Assembly: GCA_945878555.1 (NCBI GenBank) | Contig: CAMDWI010000009.1 | Coordinates: forward strand, 62,001 to 126,000 | Length of the DNA stretch: 64,000 nt | Source of the DNA: Klebsiella pneumoniae | Lineage (GTDB): Bacteria > Pseudomonadota > Gammaproteobacteria > Eutrophobiales > Eutrophobiaceae | Direction: 5' to 3' | Shown: in pieces, positions 1 through 10,209 of the stretch | How positions within the stretch are numbered: position 1 is the stretch's first letter | How the letters are laid out: each line of letters starts with the position of its first letter | Position numbers and translations under genes: made by a program | The notes under the pieces: model-generated | Seen by the model: only the letters and a program-made list of their open reading frames with translations | What the model was told of the DNA's origin: nothing | Database searches by the model: none

Positions 1-595
1 CATCTGTTCCAATAAACGCCAGCATCGTTGCCATATCAGGACGTATCATGCCTGAACCCTTTGCGATCCCTGTCACTGTGACGGTTTTACCATCAAGCTG
101 TATTTGCCTGGAAATGCCCTTGGTCATCGTATCTGTCGTGATGATAGTGCTGGCACATTTCATCCAGTTCTGTTCGGAAAGGTCGGCGATTAACACCGGT
201 AATGCACTGTTTATTTTCTCGACAGGTAAATCCTGGCCGATAACACCTGTAGAAAACGGGAGTACCATTTCTGCTGTACAACCGGCAAGACTGGCAAGTG
301 ATGTGCAGGTTGAGATTGCATCAGTAATTCCTTTAATTCCTGTGCCAGCATTCGCATTACCGGCATTTATCAGACAAAATCGGTGTCTGTCATACTGACA
401 ATGCCGTTTTGCAACGGTAACAGGCGCTGCACAGAACCCGTTTTTTGTAAATACAGCACTGACGGTGGCATCGTCGGCGAATTCAATCAGGGCAAGGTCT
501 GCGCGTGTTCGTGTATAAATGCCAGCGCTGGTAGTTGCCAGTCGTATGCCGGGTATCGGCAACAGTTCTACTGCAGGATTAAGTCTGACGGCCAT
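1..595 (-). CDS. argJ: ArgJ, glutamate N-acetyltransferase (5' part, runs off the window)
   Basis: The minus-strand frame opens with ATG at 595 and stays open to the window edge, giving about 198 residues of the N-terminal half. It encodes the arginine-pathway enzyme that moves the acetyl group from N-acetylornithine to glutamate. The visible part has the family signature GIRLATTSAGIY near the start, the INAGNANAGTG loop, STGVIGQ, and the self-cleavage region KGSGMIRPDMATML close to the edge, where the Ala-Thr bond is cut and Thr becomes the nucleophile of the beta chain. It begins 29 bp after the secA stop on the same strand, so it may be cotranscribed with secA. The C-terminal half cannot be assessed. 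Confidence 0.95.
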   Translation of the reverse strand, partial: MAVRLNPAVELLPIPGIRLATTSAGIYTRTRADLALIEFADDATVSAVFTKNGFCAAPVTVAKRHCQYDRHRFCLINAGNANAGTGIKGITDAISTCTSLASLAGCTAEMVLPFSTGVIGQDLPVEKINSALPVLIADLSEQNWMKCASTIITTDTMTKGISRQIQLDGKTVTVTGIAKGSGMIRPDMATMLAFIGTD

Positions 596-624
596 TTATA
601 TAGCTGGAACTCTTTATCTGCTAA

Positions 625-3330
625 TCAAGAATCGGCCAGTCGACCATGACATTGCTTGAATTTCTTGCCGGAACCACATGGACAAGGTTCATTTCTACCC
701 ACCTTTTTCTCTTCACGGACAAATGGCGCTTTTTCCTCCGGAGTTGTTTCAACACTCTCTCCGGTAAATGTATTCGGTGCTGCAGGATGGCTGAACTCCA
801 TCTGTTTGGGTGGTTCATGTTTTTCAACCGGCAAGATGTCCTGCTCGGTTCGTACCTGCACCCTCGAGAGGATGTTGATCACGTCCTTTTTTATGTTTTC
901 CAGCATTTCACCAAACATGGCAAATGCCTCACGCTTGTATTCCTGCTTGGGATTTTTGGCCGCATAACTCCGCAGTCCTATGCCCTGACGCAGATGATCC
1001 ATCGCTACCAGATGTTCTTTCCAGTGACGATCCAGCACGTCCAGCATAAAATCCTTTTCAATGCGACGCATCAACTCTGCGGGTATGACTTTCTCCCTTT
1101 CAGACACATGCGAGTCAATCAGTCCGGATATTTTTTCCTTTAGCGATTCTTCATGCAATTCGGCATCTGCATCTAGCCAGTCCTGTATGTCCAGCTTCAA
1201 CGTAAATGCATGCTCGATTGCCTCGGCAAGTCCCTTGACATCCCATACTTCATGCATACTTCCTGCCGGAACATAGGTCTCTATCATGTCCCTCACAATA
1301 TCATTACGCATGTTCCTGATGTCAGTAGCGATATCATCAACTTCAAGCAACTCATTACGCCACTCGTAGATAACCTTGCGTTGGTCATTGGCAACGTCAT
1401 CATATTCAAGCAAGTGTTTACGCAGGTCAAAATTATGCCCTTCAACCTTGCGCTGTGCATTCTCTATGGCGCGACTTACCAGATTGGATTCAATCGCCTC
1501 ACCCTCCTGCATACCCAGTTTCTGCATGATAGATGCCATACGGTCTGATGCAAATATGCGCATCAAATTGTCTTCAAGCGAAAGATAAAAGCGGCTGGAC
1601 CCCGGATCGCCCTGTCTACCTGAACGTCCTCTCAATTGATTGTCAATGCGGCGGGACTCGTGCCTTTCGGTGCCTATTACACGCAGGCCTCCATTATTCA
1701 ATACCTGGTCATGCACTGCCTGCCATTCTTTCCGTATCCTCTCCAGCTCCGCCGGTTCAGGATTCTCCAGTAATTTAATCTGGGCTTCATAATTTCCACC
1801 GAGCACGATATCCGTGCCCCGGCCAGCCATATTCGTCGCTATGGTAACCCTGCCAGGCGTACCGGCCTGCATGATGATTTCCGCCTCTTTTTCATGGTAT
1901 TTTGCATTCAGTACCTGATGTTTGATTTTTTCATTCTTCAGGATATTGGACAAATATTCGGAAATCTCGATGGAAGTGGTGCCAACCAGTACCGGTTGCC
2001 CACGTTTGACACAGTCCTTGATGTCTTCGATGATGGCCTTGAATTTTTCCTTTGCTGACAGATATATAACGTCCGGCTCATCATTGCGGACCATATGTTT
2101 GTGGGTTGGAATAACAATTACCTCCAGCCCGTAAATCTGCTGGAATTCGAATGCTTCGGTATCTGCAGTACCGGTCATTCCGGCCAGTTTTTTGTATAAT
2201 CTGAAATAATTCTGATAGGTTATGGTTGCAAGCGTCTGGTTTTCATTCTGGATTGTGACCCCTTCCTTCGCTTCTATGGCCTGATGCAGGCCATCGGACC
2301 ACCTTCTGCCAGGCATTGTTCTGCCGGTAAATTCATCCACAATAATTACTTCGTTGTCTTTTACGATATAATCAACGTCCTTGTGGAACAGGGAATTTGC
2401 CCGCAAAGCCGAATTTATATGGTGCATGACCTGGATATTCACAGGATCATAAAGACTCTGTCCGTGTTTAATTATGCCCGCATCTACCAGAATTTGTTCC
2501 AGCTTTTCATGCCCATTTTCTGTCAAAAAAGCCTGTCTGGTTTTTTCATCTATCGTGTAATCACCTGTAGGGTCATCTTCGCCAGACAGTTGCAAGGCAG
2601 GGACAATCCTGTTGATTGCCATGTAGAGATCTGAGCGGTCATCCACGGTTCCAGAAATGATTAGAGGTGTTCTGGCTTCATCAATCAGGATTGAGTCGAC
2701 CTCATCAACAACAGCGTAATTCAATTTACCCTGTACCCGATCGGCCTGACGGAATGCCATATTGTCACGCAGGTAGTCAAACCCGAATTCGTTATTGGTA
2801 CCGTACACAATGTCGCAACTGTACGCTGCACGCCTTTCATCACGGGACAGACCGGAAACAATTACGCCAACAGTCAGACCGAGAAATCCATATACCTTAC
2901 CCATCCATTCAGAATCACGGCGAGCAAGATAATCATTTACGGTTATGATGTGAACTCCGTTTCCTGACAATGCATTCAGGTAAGCAGGCAAAGTCGCTAC
3001 AAGCGTCTTGCCTTCGCCGGTTCGCATTTCTGCAATCTTCCCTTGATGTAAAACCAGGCCACCAATCAACTGCACATCAAAATGCCGCATACCCAGTGTT
3101 CGTTTACTCGCTTCACGCACGAGAGCAAAGGCCTCGGGGAGGATATCATCCAGTGATGTACCTGCAGCCACCCTGTTTTTGAACTCAATTGTTTTTGCAG
3201 GGAAGTCTGAATCCTGATACCCGGAAATTTCTGACTCCAGCGCATTGATTCCAGTAACTGTCTTGCCTAACTGACGAACTACTCGTTCATTACGGCTACC
3301 AAAAATTCCGGTTATGATTTTTCGAAACAT
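625..3330 (-). CDS. secA: SecA preprotein translocase ATPase
   Basis: This 901-residue protein is the motor that pushes unfolded preproteins through SecYEG. The Walker A motif MRTGEGKT lies at about residues 102-109 and the DEVD Walker B box at about 209-212. The linker and C-tail end in a [13 protein letters not shown] zinc-binding motif used for SecB contact. Length matches the usual 900 residues. The start [14 protein letters not shown] is typical of the family. It sits between a cell-wall M23 peptidase and argJ, the common gammaproteobacterial order lpxC - M23 - secA - argJ. No secM-like arrest peptide gene is seen upstream. Confidence 0.99.
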   Translation of the reverse strand: MFRKIITGIFGSRNERVVRQLGKTVTGINALESEISGYQDSDFPAKTIEFKNRVAAGTSLDDILPEAFALVREASKRTLGMRHFDVQLIGGLVLHQGKIAEMRTGEGKTLVATLPAYLNALSGNGVHIITVNDYLARRDSEWMGKVYGFLGLTVGVIVSGLSRDERRAAYSCDIVYGTNNEFGFDYLRDNMAFRQADRVQGKLNYAVVDEVDSILIDEARTPLIISGTVDDRSDLYMAINRIVPALQLSGEDDPTGDYTIDEKTRQAFLTENGHEKLEQILVDAGIIKHGQSLYDPVNIQVMHHINSALRANSLFHKDVDYIVKDNEVIIVDEFTGRTMPGRRWSDGLHQAIEAKEGVTIQNENQTLATITYQNYFRLYKKLAGMTGTADTEAFEFQQIYGLEVIVIPTHKHMVRNDEPDVIYLSAKEKFKAIIEDIKDCVKRGQPVLVGTTSIEISEYLSNILKNEKIKHQVLNAKYHEKEAEIIMQAGTPGRVTIATNMAGRGTDIVLGGNYEAQIKLLENPEPAELERIRKEWQAVHDQVLNNGGLRVIGTERHESRRIDNQLRGRSGRQGDPGSSRFYLSLEDNLMRIFASDRMASIMQKLGMQEGEAIESNLVSRAIENAQRKVEGHNFDLRKHLLEYDDVANDQRKVIYEWRNELLEVDDIATDIRNMRNDIVRDMIETYVPAGSMHEVWDVKGLAEAIEHAFTLKLDIQDWLDADAELHEESLKEKISGLIDSHVSEREKVIPAELMRRIEKDFMLDVLDRHWKEHLVAMDHLRQGIGLRSYAAKNPKQEYKREAFAMFGEMLENIKKDVINILSRVQVRTEQDILPVEKHEPPKQMEFSHPAAPNTFTGESVETTPEEKAPFVREEKKVGRNEPCPCGSGKKFKQCHGRLADS

Positions 3331-3536
3331 TGTTATTTCAATTTATCCAAATTTGGGTTGCATAGTTCAGACCTGATTTACAGGGGGTGAACTGGAGTAG
3401 ATATGGTTCAATTGCCGGATTTCAATGGGTAAACAAGATAACCAGGCGGACATCCGCTATATCAAGACCAGAATAAACCGGAAAACGTCTCTTCCGGGAG
3501 GTGATATTAAACGAAAACGGGAGAATAGTGGACGTT
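3331..3536 (-). other. secA leader region with two small hairpins
   Basis: The 206-bp gap between the M23 peptidase stop and the secA start holds no credible ORF. Two inverted repeats are visible: CCGGAA/TTCCGG at 3478-3497, soon after the M23 stop and followed on the minus strand by a T-rich stretch (possibly a weak terminator), and GCGGA/TCCGC with a 2-nt loop at 3446-3457. An untranslated secA leader or promoter is likely here, but no convincing -35/-10 pair was found. Confidence 0.35.
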
Positions 3537-4472
3537 TTACTTGAGGGAGAGGTATTTTTTGGGATCTACATGCTGTCCGTTACGGATAACCTCGAAATGT
3601 ACATGTGTACCCGTGCTTCTGCCCGTGCTACCCATCGTGGCTATAACCTCACCTTTTTCGACCTTTTCACCTACGCTTACCAGGTTCTTGTTATTGTGGG
3701 CGTATCGGGTTACATATCCATTGCCATGGCTGATTTCAATCAGGTTTCCATAACCTGGATGCACCCCGGACCAGGTAATGATACCTGCCGCAACTGCTAC
3801 CACCGGCGTACCGACTTTCCCGGAAAAATCCAGGCCTTCATGAAATTCGCGCTTGCCAGAGACAGGATCTGTACGGTAACCAAATAATGAGGACAAGTAA
3901 CCACCAAGTGAGGGTTTACCACCTGGCGAGGTTTCTTCCTGCAAGGTCCGGTTAATCAACATCGACTCCATTGCCGTCAGTTTTTCAGACCTGTCCCTGA
4001 GGACATATTCCATCTCATTAAACGTTTTCAGCAAATCAGACATGGAAACCGGTGACTCACCTGACTCCTGCAATGGTCCTCCAAGGCCCGGGGGATTTTC
4101 GATGCCGAACTCGATATCATCCAGATTGGCCATGGCAGCCAGCCTTGACCCAAGCGCGTCCAGTCTCATGACATAACCTTGTAACATACTCAAGCGACCG
4201 GCCATCGCATCAATCGATTTCTCGGTATTGATTTTCAACTCTTGCAGGGATTTGTCTTGAGCAGCAATTTCGGTCTGCCAAACAGCCTGTGTCTGGAATC
4301 TTGCTGCGTTTAAAATTTCAACTGATTCCTGCCTGGCATGCTGGTACCCTTTATAAAACGCCGCTACACCGGATACCATAATAAAACAGACGAGCAGATA
4401 TAGTGTGAATGGTCGGAGTTCCAGCTTGAAGCTGCGATTCCTGGCGTTTGATATTAATATTACATTTATCAT
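3537..4472 (-). CDS. Membrane-anchored M23 family metallopeptidase
   Basis: This 311-residue protein has a short cytoplasmic N-terminus, one membrane segment at about residues 23-41, a periplasmic helical or coiled-coil region, and a C-terminal M23 (LytM-type) domain. Metal and catalytic motifs are intact: HEGLD after FGYRTDP supplies the first His and Asp, and HVHFEV near the C-terminus supplies the HxH pair. It should either cut peptidoglycan cross-links or peptides, or act near the divisome. Proteins of this architecture commonly lie between lpxC and secA in Gammaproteobacteria. The start is only 26 bp from divergently transcribed dciA. An EnvC/NlpD-type activator role is less likely because the zinc ligands are present. 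Confidence 0.93.
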   Translation of the reverse strand: MINVILISNARNRSFKLELRPFTLYLLVCFIMVSGVAAFYKGYQHARQESVEILNAARFQTQAVWQTEIAAQDKSLQELKINTEKSIDAMAGRLSMLQGYVMRLDALGSRLAAMANLDDIEFGIENPPGLGGPLQESGESPVSMSDLLKTFNEMEYVLRDRSEKLTAMESMLINRTLQEETSPGGKPSLGGYLSSLFGYRTDPVSGKREFHEGLDFSGKVGTPVVAVAAGIITWSGVHPGYGNLIEISHGNGYVTRYAHNNKNLVSVGEKVEKGEVIATMGSTGRSTGTHVHFEVIRNGQHVDPKKYLSLK

Positions 4473-4498
4473 TCTTTCTATGATCTACAATAGTTTAC

Positions 4499-4951
4499 AT
4501 GCCACAAGATAAATTTCGCCCCACCAACATCAGGGATATAGCATTGAATAATAATGATATTCTCGCCAATCTCTATAAACATTCACTTGCAATACTGGCT
4601 GTTCAACATGCTGTCAGGCATGGACTCGACCCATCACTTGCCCCACACATACATATAGCCAGCCTGGACCCAAAAACCATTACTGTATATACCGATAATC
4701 AGGCATGGGCCACAAAGCTCCGGTTTCAAACGGTAGAAGTCCTGACAATTGCCAGAAAGTCGTCTGGCTACAATGGACTCGAATCGCTTAGAATCCGGGT
4801 AAGTCCTGCCCTGATTGATCACTCCAGAACTACTGAAACTCCTGTTGCCATGTCTACCACTACCTCCAGACTTCTGGCAAAAGTAGCTGAAAACATTAAC
4901 GATACCGCCCTTCAGGATGCACTGAAAAACCTGTCTAGGAACAGCAAATAG
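4499..4951 (+). CDS. dciA: DciA-like (DUF721) replicative helicase loader/operator
   Basis: This 150-residue plus-strand gene is embedded among minus-strand genes. The N-terminal half, with the pattern WATKLRFQ inside an alpha/beta KH-like module, matches the DUF721 family. DciA proteins interact with and load the replicative helicase DnaB in bacteria that lack the phage-derived DnaC loader. Position between lpxC (convergent, 5 bp away) and the M23/secA pair is the conserved gammaproteobacterial location. The C-terminal tail is probably disordered. There is no Shine-Dalgarno sequence. A TACAAT hexamer at 4486-4491 lies only 7 nt before the ATG, so the mRNA may be leaderless. Confidence 0.85.
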   Translation: MPQDKFRPTNIRDIALNNNDILANLYKHSLAILAVQHAVRHGLDPSLAPHIHIASLDPKTITVYTDNQAWATKLRFQTVEVLTIARKSSGYNGLESLRIRVSPALIDHSRTTETPVAMSTTTSRLLAKVAENINDTALQDALKNLSRNSK

Positions 4952-4956
4952 TTATT

Positions 4957-5868
4957 TTATAAAACTGCTACCGGTTGCATGAACATGATAGGTAATTCTG
5001 ATTCATTCTCGAATGTAACCAGTTCCCATGCTGTTTTATCAGCCATTAGCGTTCGTAGCAACCTGTTATTCAATTCATGCCCGGATTTAAACCCGCGGAA
5101 CGAACCGATCAGGCTATGGCCAAGCAGATATAAGTCACCGATGGCATCCAGGATTTTGTGTTTTACACATTCATCCTCATAACGAAGTCCATCCTCATTT
5201 ATTACCCTGTAATCATCTACAACAATTGCGTTGTCCAGACTACCACCCAGCGCAAGGTTCTTCTGTCTTAATAATTCGACCTCTCGCATAAATCCGAACG
5301 TACGCGCACGGCTGACTTCTTTCACAAACGAGGTAGTCGAAAAATCAATCTCGGCCTCACAATTCTTTTCATTGAATGCCGGATGACGGAACTGGATAGT
5401 GAAGCCAACCTTGAATCCGCTGAATGGTTCAAATCTGGCCCACTTGTCTCCGTCCTTAACCTCTATCGGCTTCAGTATCCTGATAAACTGTTTCGATGCG
5501 TTCTGTTCAACCACGCCAGATGACTGAATCAGGAAAACAAACGGACCTGCACTTCCATCCATGATCGGGACTTCTTCAGCACTCAGATCAATTATTGCGT
5601 TATCTATACCAAATCCTGCGAGCGCAGACAAGAGGTGCTCAACAGTCGATATATGTACCCCATCCTTGACCAGGCAAGTGGAGAGTTGTGTTTGACCAAC
5701 ATTCTCCGGAGTCGCTTGTATTTCTACAACAGGGTCTATATCGACTCGACGGAATACGATACCAGAATTCGCTGGGGCGGGACGGAGCGTCAGGTATACC
5801 TTCTTTCCACTATGTAAACCGACGCCAGTAGCCCTTATCACATTTTTGAGTGTTCTCTGCTTTATCAT
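4957..5868 (-). CDS. lpxC: LpxC, UDP-3-O-acyl-N-acetylglucosamine deacetylase
   Basis: This 303-residue cytoplasmic zinc enzyme catalyses the committed step of lipid A synthesis. Zinc ligands are visible as H78 (in [10 protein letters not shown]), H237 and D241 (in [10 protein letters not shown]). The general-acid His is H264 in KSGHELNN. Length matches the roughly 305 residues usual for the family. It follows ftsZ on the same strand but has its own candidate promoter in the 134-bp gap, as in other Gammaproteobacteria. The start [21 protein letters not shown] is canonical. Confidence 0.99.
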   Translation of the reverse strand: MIKQRTLKNVIRATGVGLHSGKKVYLTLRPAPANSGIVFRRVDIDPVVEIQATPENVGQTQLSTCLVKDGVHISTVEHLLSALAGFGIDNAIIDLSAEEVPIMDGSAGPFVFLIQSSGVVEQNASKQFIRILKPIEVKDGDKWARFEPFSGFKVGFTIQFRHPAFNEKNCEAEIDFSTTSFVKEVSRARTFGFMREVELLRQKNLALGGSLDNAIVVDDYRVINEDGLRYEDECVKHKILDAIGDLYLLGHSLIGSFRGFKSGHELNNRLLRTLMADKTAWELVTFENESELPIMFMQPVAVL

Positions 5869-5925
5869 TATTGTTATTTATCCCTAGCGGTACACCCAAA
5901 GCCCCCTTCTAACGGCCAAACTGCC

Positions 5926-5954
5926 GTTTTACGGGCAAATTTTATGGCTGTCAA
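5926..5954 (-). promoter_or_regulatory. Candidate sigma70 promoter of lpxC
   Basis: On the minus strand a perfect TTGACA (-35, 5949-5954) is followed after 17 bp by TAAAAC (-10, 5926-5931). This would start a leader of about 50 nt before the lpxC ATG at 5868. An inverted repeat AACGGC/GCCGTT (5911-5928) overlaps the -10 box and the predicted start, and could be an operator or an early mRNA hairpin. Confidence 0.6.
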
Positions 5955-6002
5955 GCCTCAACTTGTCATATTCGTCTCCGAAGATTCATCATTTAAATAA
6001 AA

Positions 6003-7139
6003 TCAGTCTGCCTGACGCCGCAAAAATGCAGGGATATCCAGATAATCCGGATCCTGACTGGCGACTGCTGCAACAGCGGCATTTCCACCTTTGTTACGGA
6101 TTACTGTGGGACGTTCGAAATCCCTGTAGTCCAGTTTGTTGTTCGTTTCAACAATTTTTACCCGGGATACTTCTTCCCTCGCGGCATGACCAAGACCGGT
6201 TGCCACGATGGTGACCCTGAGCTCTCCACTCATTTCAGGGTCTATTACTGTACCTACCACTACTGTGGCATTGTCCGAGGCAAACTGCTTTATCGTACTA
6301 CCTACTTCTTCAAACTCACCAATCGAAAAATCCAGACCAGCGGTAATGTTGACCAAAATACCCTTTGCCCCTGCCAGGTTGATATCTTCCAGTAACGGAC
6401 TGGAAATAGCGGCTTCCGCAGCTACCCGCGCACGATCCTCTCCCTGTGCCTTGCCCGATCCCATCATAGCCATGCCCATTTCAGACATGACAGTCCTCAC
6501 GTCAGCGAAGTCGACATTAATAAGGCCAGGGCAAGTAATCAGCTGTGCAATACCCTGAACCGCGCCCAGCAACACATCATTTGCCGCCGCGAACGCGTTC
6601 AGCAGACTGACATCACGCCCCAGAACAGTCATCAATTTTTCATTGGGTATCGTAATAAGTGAATCCACGAACTGACTGAGATCCCTGATACCATTGTCCG
6701 CTATCTGGGCCCGCTTTTTGCCTTCGAATGAAAATGGTCTGGTAACGACTGCTACCGTCAGGATTCCCATCTCCTTGGCAACCTGTGCGACCACAGGAGC
6801 GGCACCGGTTCCGGTACCACCACCCATGCCGGCGGTGATGAAGACCATATCGCTACCTTCCAGCACATCCATGATACGGTCCCTGTCTTCCAGTGCTGAC
6901 TGTCTGCCTACATCAGGATCCGCACCTGCACCCAGACCTTTGGTCACGTTTCCACCAAGCTGGAGTATTGTCCTGGCTGAAGAATTCTTCAGGGCCTGTG
7001 CGTCGGTATTGGCGCAGATAAAGTCAACTCCTTCAATCTCACCCTTCAACATATGTTCTACAGCATTTCCGCCGCCGCCACCCACTCCAATCACCTTGAT
7101 TATTGCCGTCTGGTTTGCAGACTCGACTAGTTCAAACAT
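6003..7139 (-). CDS. ftsZ: FtsZ, tubulin-like cell division GTPase
   Basis: This 378-residue protein polymerises into the Z ring. The N-terminal [13 protein letters not shown] and the tubulin signature [12 protein letters not shown] are present. The C-terminal tail [16 protein letters not shown] is the conserved peptide that binds FtsA and ZipA. A strong GGAGG ribosome-binding site precedes the ATG. It is the last division gene of the dcw operon, 34 bp after ftsA, and is followed by lpxC. Confidence 0.99.
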   Translation of the reverse strand: MFELVESANQTAIIKVIGVGGGGGNAVEHMLKGEIEGVDFICANTDAQALKNSSARTILQLGGNVTKGLGAGADPDVGRQSALEDRDRIMDVLEGSDMVFITAGMGGGTGTGAAPVVAQVAKEMGILTVAVVTRPFSFEGKKRAQIADNGIRDLSQFVDSLITIPNEKLMTVLGRDVSLLNAFAAANDVLLGAVQGIAQLITCPGLINVDFADVRTVMSEMGMAMMGSGKAQGEDRARVAAEAAISSPLLEDINLAGAKGILVNITAGLDFSIGEFEEVGSTIKQFASDNATVVVGTVIDPEMSGELRVTIVATGLGHAAREEVSRVKIVETNNKLDYRDFERPTVIRNKGGNAAVAAVASQDPDYLDIPAFLRRQAD

Positions 7140-7173
7140 TCGTATATCCTCCGGTTGTATTAAAATTTAAATT

Positions 7174-8409
7174 CTAGAAATTGCCCTGAAACCAGCTTTT
7201 CATTTTTTCAAAAATTCCGCGCACTCCTGTATCCAGCGAATTGTTATGTGTCGTCTCGCGTGCCTGTCTTTGTCCGAATAACAGCAGACCTACACCGGTT
7301 GCATAAATCGGATTTTTGACTACATCGGACAACCCGGTAACGTATTGGGGCACACCCACCCTTACCGGCATGTGAAATATTTCCTCGGCGAGTTCAATAA
7401 CACCTTCCATCTTGGAGCTGCCGCCAGTGAGCACGATCCCTGCTGCGATCAGGTCTTCATAACCACTACGTTGCAACTCTGATCTGACCAGGGTAAACAG
7501 TTCTTCATACCGCGGTTCAACAACTTCCGCCAGCGTTTGTCGTGCCAGTCTGCGCGCGGGTCGTTCACCCACACTGGGCACTTCGATGGTTTCATCCTGG
7601 TTTGCAAGTTGAGTCAGGGCACAGGCATATCTGACCTTGATATCTTCGGCGTATTGCGTAGGTGTCCTTAGTGCAACAGCAATATCATTGGTAACCTGGT
7701 CTCCGGCGATCGGTATTACAGCAGTGTGGTGTATGGAGCCATCTACAAAAACAGCTATATCGGTAGTACCTCCACCAATATCAACCAGACAGACACCCAG
7801 TTCCTTTTCGTCATCAGTGAGTACTGCATAACTGGAGGCCAGTTGTTCAAGAATAATATCGTCTACTTCAAGCCCGCATCGGCGTACACATTTTATGATG
7901 TTCTGTGCTGCGCTGACAGCGCCGGTTACCATATGAACCTTGGCTTCCAGACGTACACCGGACATGCCTATCGGTTCCTTAATCCCCTCCTGACTGTCAA
8001 TGATGAATTCCTGGGGAAGTATATGCAGCATTTTCTGATCTGCCGGGATCGCAACCGCCCGGGCTGCATCAATTACCCTGTCGACATCACCTGTTGATAC
8101 CTCGTTATCTCGAATCGCCACTATCCCGTGTGAATTCAGGCTGCGTATATGGCTACCTGCTATACCGGCATAAACCGAGTGTATCTCACATCCGGCCATT
8201 AACTCGGCTTCCTCAATTGCTCGCTGGATTGAATGCACTGTCGATTCGATATTCACAACCACACCTTTCTTCAGTCCGCGTGATCGGCAAGACCCGATGC
8301 CAACAATTTCAATCTCGCCGCCTGGCAGCATCTCACCGACTATCGCGACCACTTTTGATGTGCCGATATCCAGACCAACAATCAGATTCTTTTCAGATTT
8401 TTTCGCCAT
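7174..8409 (-). CDS. ftsA: FtsA, actin-like divisome membrane tether
   Basis: This 411-residue actin/Hsp70-fold ATPase anchors FtsZ to the membrane and signals to the septal synthase. It opens with LIVGLDIGTSKVVAIVGE (phosphate-1 loop), contains a phosphate-2 type loop VDIGGGTTDIAVF and an adenosine motif TGGSSKMEG, and ends in the amphipathic helix SWFQGNF that binds membrane. I chose the ATG at 8409 rather than the upstream in-frame ATG at 8430: it has an AGGA ribosome-binding site at the right distance and gives the family's usual N-terminus. It overlaps the end of ftsQ by 17 bp, which suggests translational coupling. Confidence 0.98.
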   Translation of the reverse strand: MAKKSEKNLIVGLDIGTSKVVAIVGEMLPGGEIEIVGIGSCRSRGLKKGVVVNIESTVHSIQRAIEEAELMAGCEIHSVYAGIAGSHIRSLNSHGIVAIRDNEVSTGDVDRVIDAARAVAIPADQKMLHILPQEFIIDSQEGIKEPIGMSGVRLEAKVHMVTGAVSAAQNIIKCVRRCGLEVDDIILEQLASSYAVLTDDEKELGVCLVDIGGGTTDIAVFVDGSIHHTAVIPIAGDQVTNDIAVALRTPTQYAEDIKVRYACALTQLANQDETIEVPSVGERPARRLARQTLAEVVEPRYEELFTLVRSELQRSGYEDLIAAGIVLTGGSSKMEGVIELAEEIFHMPVRVGVPQYVTGLSDVVKNPIYATGVGLLLFGQRQARETTHNNSLDTGVRGIFEKMKSWFQGNF

Positions 8410-9253
8410 GTTTTTCCTGTACCACTTCAATTTGAACCTTGTTATCTGTTTTCTTCATCAATGCAAATCCATTGGTATATCGCATGTCGATATATTCAAT
8501 CTTATCCATACTGACTGCGCTGTCAGCAGGAAGATATTCAAGCAACCTCTGCAACCGCGTGATGATTCCGGTCTTGCCCAGACGGATAATCGGGCCGGTA
8601 TCCAGCTGTAGTTCCCACGAACGTCTCTCACTGAGAGACAATTGCTGCAGCCTGACGCCTTCAGGCAGGATGCCCTGTATACGCCTGAAATAATCCATTA
8701 CCTGGCGACTGGAGTTCTCGGGGCCACTGACCACCGGCAGACCTGCCGGATAACTGGCAGGATCCGGACTGAATACTTCCGCCTCTGCATTCAACAGACC
8801 CTTATTACCCCAGCGTGCAACTGGCACCTGTTCGCGGATGGTCACAGTAATCCGGTCAGGCCAGACCCGTTTGACAGCCACTTCATGGATCCAGGGTTCC
8901 TGCAATAATGCGTCCTGTATCATGTCAACATTCACGCTGAAAAATCCCCCCCGGACGACATCGCTGACACGCGCCTGTAATGTTGCCGGTGACATATGGG
9001 AGAACTCACCAGCTACCCCGACATTTTTTATAGGCAGGGTCTCAGGATCTGTAATCTTGTAGGTCGCAACACCAATTAATACCAGTATAAAAATCGTAAA
9101 CGCCGCACCCGGTACAAGATAAGCCCCACGGCCAGGCTGCTGGACAGACGGGACAGGTGCGGAATTTTCATCCAGTGCCTGCAAACGGATTACTGGTTCA
9201 TGTATGGCAGATGTCTGATCATCATCAAAAGAAGAAATCAGTGGTGTAGTCAT
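8393..9253 (-). CDS. ftsQ: FtsQ, divisome scaffold protein
   Basis: This 286-residue bitopic protein has a cytoplasmic N-terminus of about 45 residues and one membrane segment (about 48-66). A POTRA domain begins near LPIKNVGVAGEFSHMSP, followed by the FtsQ beta domain with EPWIHEVAVKRVWPD and REQVPVARWG. It recruits FtsB/FtsL to the septum. Its start overlaps the ddl stop by 4 nt, so the two genes are probably coupled. The length is typical. Confidence 0.97.
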   Translation of the reverse strand: MTTPLISSFDDDQTSAIHEPVIRLQALDENSAPVPSVQQPGRGAYLVPGAAFTIFILVLIGVATYKITDPETLPIKNVGVAGEFSHMSPATLQARVSDVVRGGFFSVNVDMIQDALLQEPWIHEVAVKRVWPDRITVTIREQVPVARWGNKGLLNAEAEVFSPDPASYPAGLPVVSGPENSSRQVMDYFRRIQGILPEGVRLQQLSLSERRSWELQLDTGPIIRLGKTGIITRLQRLLEYLPADSAVSMDKIEYIDMRYTNGFALMKKTDNKVQIEVVQEKHGEKI

Positions 9254-10209
9254 TTTATCACCTGCGTCAGCGCGTGCCTGGGCGCCAGACTGCTTTCGAG
9301 TATAGTGATGACCAGTGCATCAAAATCGATCCCGGCCTGTCTGGCTGCCATCGGTACCAGACTATGACTGGTCATACCCGGAACGGTATTCAATTCAATC
9401 AGCCAGGGTTTGCCTGCCTGATCGACAAATAAATCGATACGTCCCCAACCAGTGGCACCACTCGCATTAAATGCTGCCAGAATCAGCGACGCCAGGTGTG
9501 TCTCCTGATCTGGTGGCAGACCGCACGGACACACATAGCGCGTGGAGTCTGCGAGATACTTGGCCTCATAATCGTAAAACTCTCTTGGTGTTTCCAGCCG
9601 TATCAGCGGCAATACCTTTCCGGCAAGTATGCCTGCCGTATATTCAGTACCCTGAATCCAGCGCTCAGCGATAACGTCTGAATCAAGTGCACGCGCCCTG
9701 GCAATCGCACTCTCGAGTTCATTAACCTGCTTTACCTTCGTTGCGCCACAACTTGACCCTTCATGCACAGGCTTGATCATCACCGGGAAGCCAAGTTCAT
9801 CTGCTACACGAGCAATTTCTGCGGGTCCATCCATCACAATAAAATCAGGCGTCGGGAGGCCACAGGATCTCCATACATGTTTAGTGCGGGCCTTGTCCAT
9901 CGCCAATGCCGAGGCCAGTACACTGCTGCCGGTATAGGGTATGCCGAGACTCTGCAAGGCACCCTGAATTACACCATCTTCTCCGCCACGGCCATGCAAT
10001 GCGATAAATGCACGATCAAAATGCCCTTCCAGCAAACCGGTCACTGGTTGTTCTCTGGTGTCATACGGATGAGCATTCACGCCCTGGCGCAACAAGGCCG
10101 CAAGTACCGCATTGCCAGTATCAAGCGAAACCTCACGCTCGGCAGAATTCCCACCCATCAGAACGGCCACCTTGCCAAATACATTTTTGAAATTCGCGTT
10201 ATTCATCAA
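9250..10209 (-). CDS. ddl: D-alanine--D-alanine ligase
   Basis: This 319-residue ATP-grasp enzyme makes the D-Ala-D-Ala dipeptide used by MurF. Family motifs include VLMGGNSAEREVSLDTG at the N-terminus, LHGRGGEDGVIQG, the ATP-grasp segment MIKPVHEGSSCGATKV, and the metal/product site WLIELNTVPGMTSHSLVP. It lies between murB (start directly after the ddl stop in transcription order reversed, adjacent at 10209/10210) and ftsQ in the standard dcw order. The length corresponds to the DdlB type. Confidence 0.98.
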   Translation of the reverse strand: MMNNANFKNVFGKVAVLMGGNSAEREVSLDTGNAVLAALLRQGVNAHPYDTREQPVTGLLEGHFDRAFIALHGRGGEDGVIQGALQSLGIPYTGSSVLASALAMDKARTKHVWRSCGLPTPDFIVMDGPAEIARVADELGFPVMIKPVHEGSSCGATKVKQVNELESAIARARALDSDVIAERWIQGTEYTAGILAGKVLPLIRLETPREFYDYEAKYLADSTRYVCPCGLPPDQETHLASLILAAFNASGATGWGRIDLFVDQAGKPWLIELNTVPGMTSHSLVPMAARQAGIDFDALVITILESSLAPRHALTQVIK

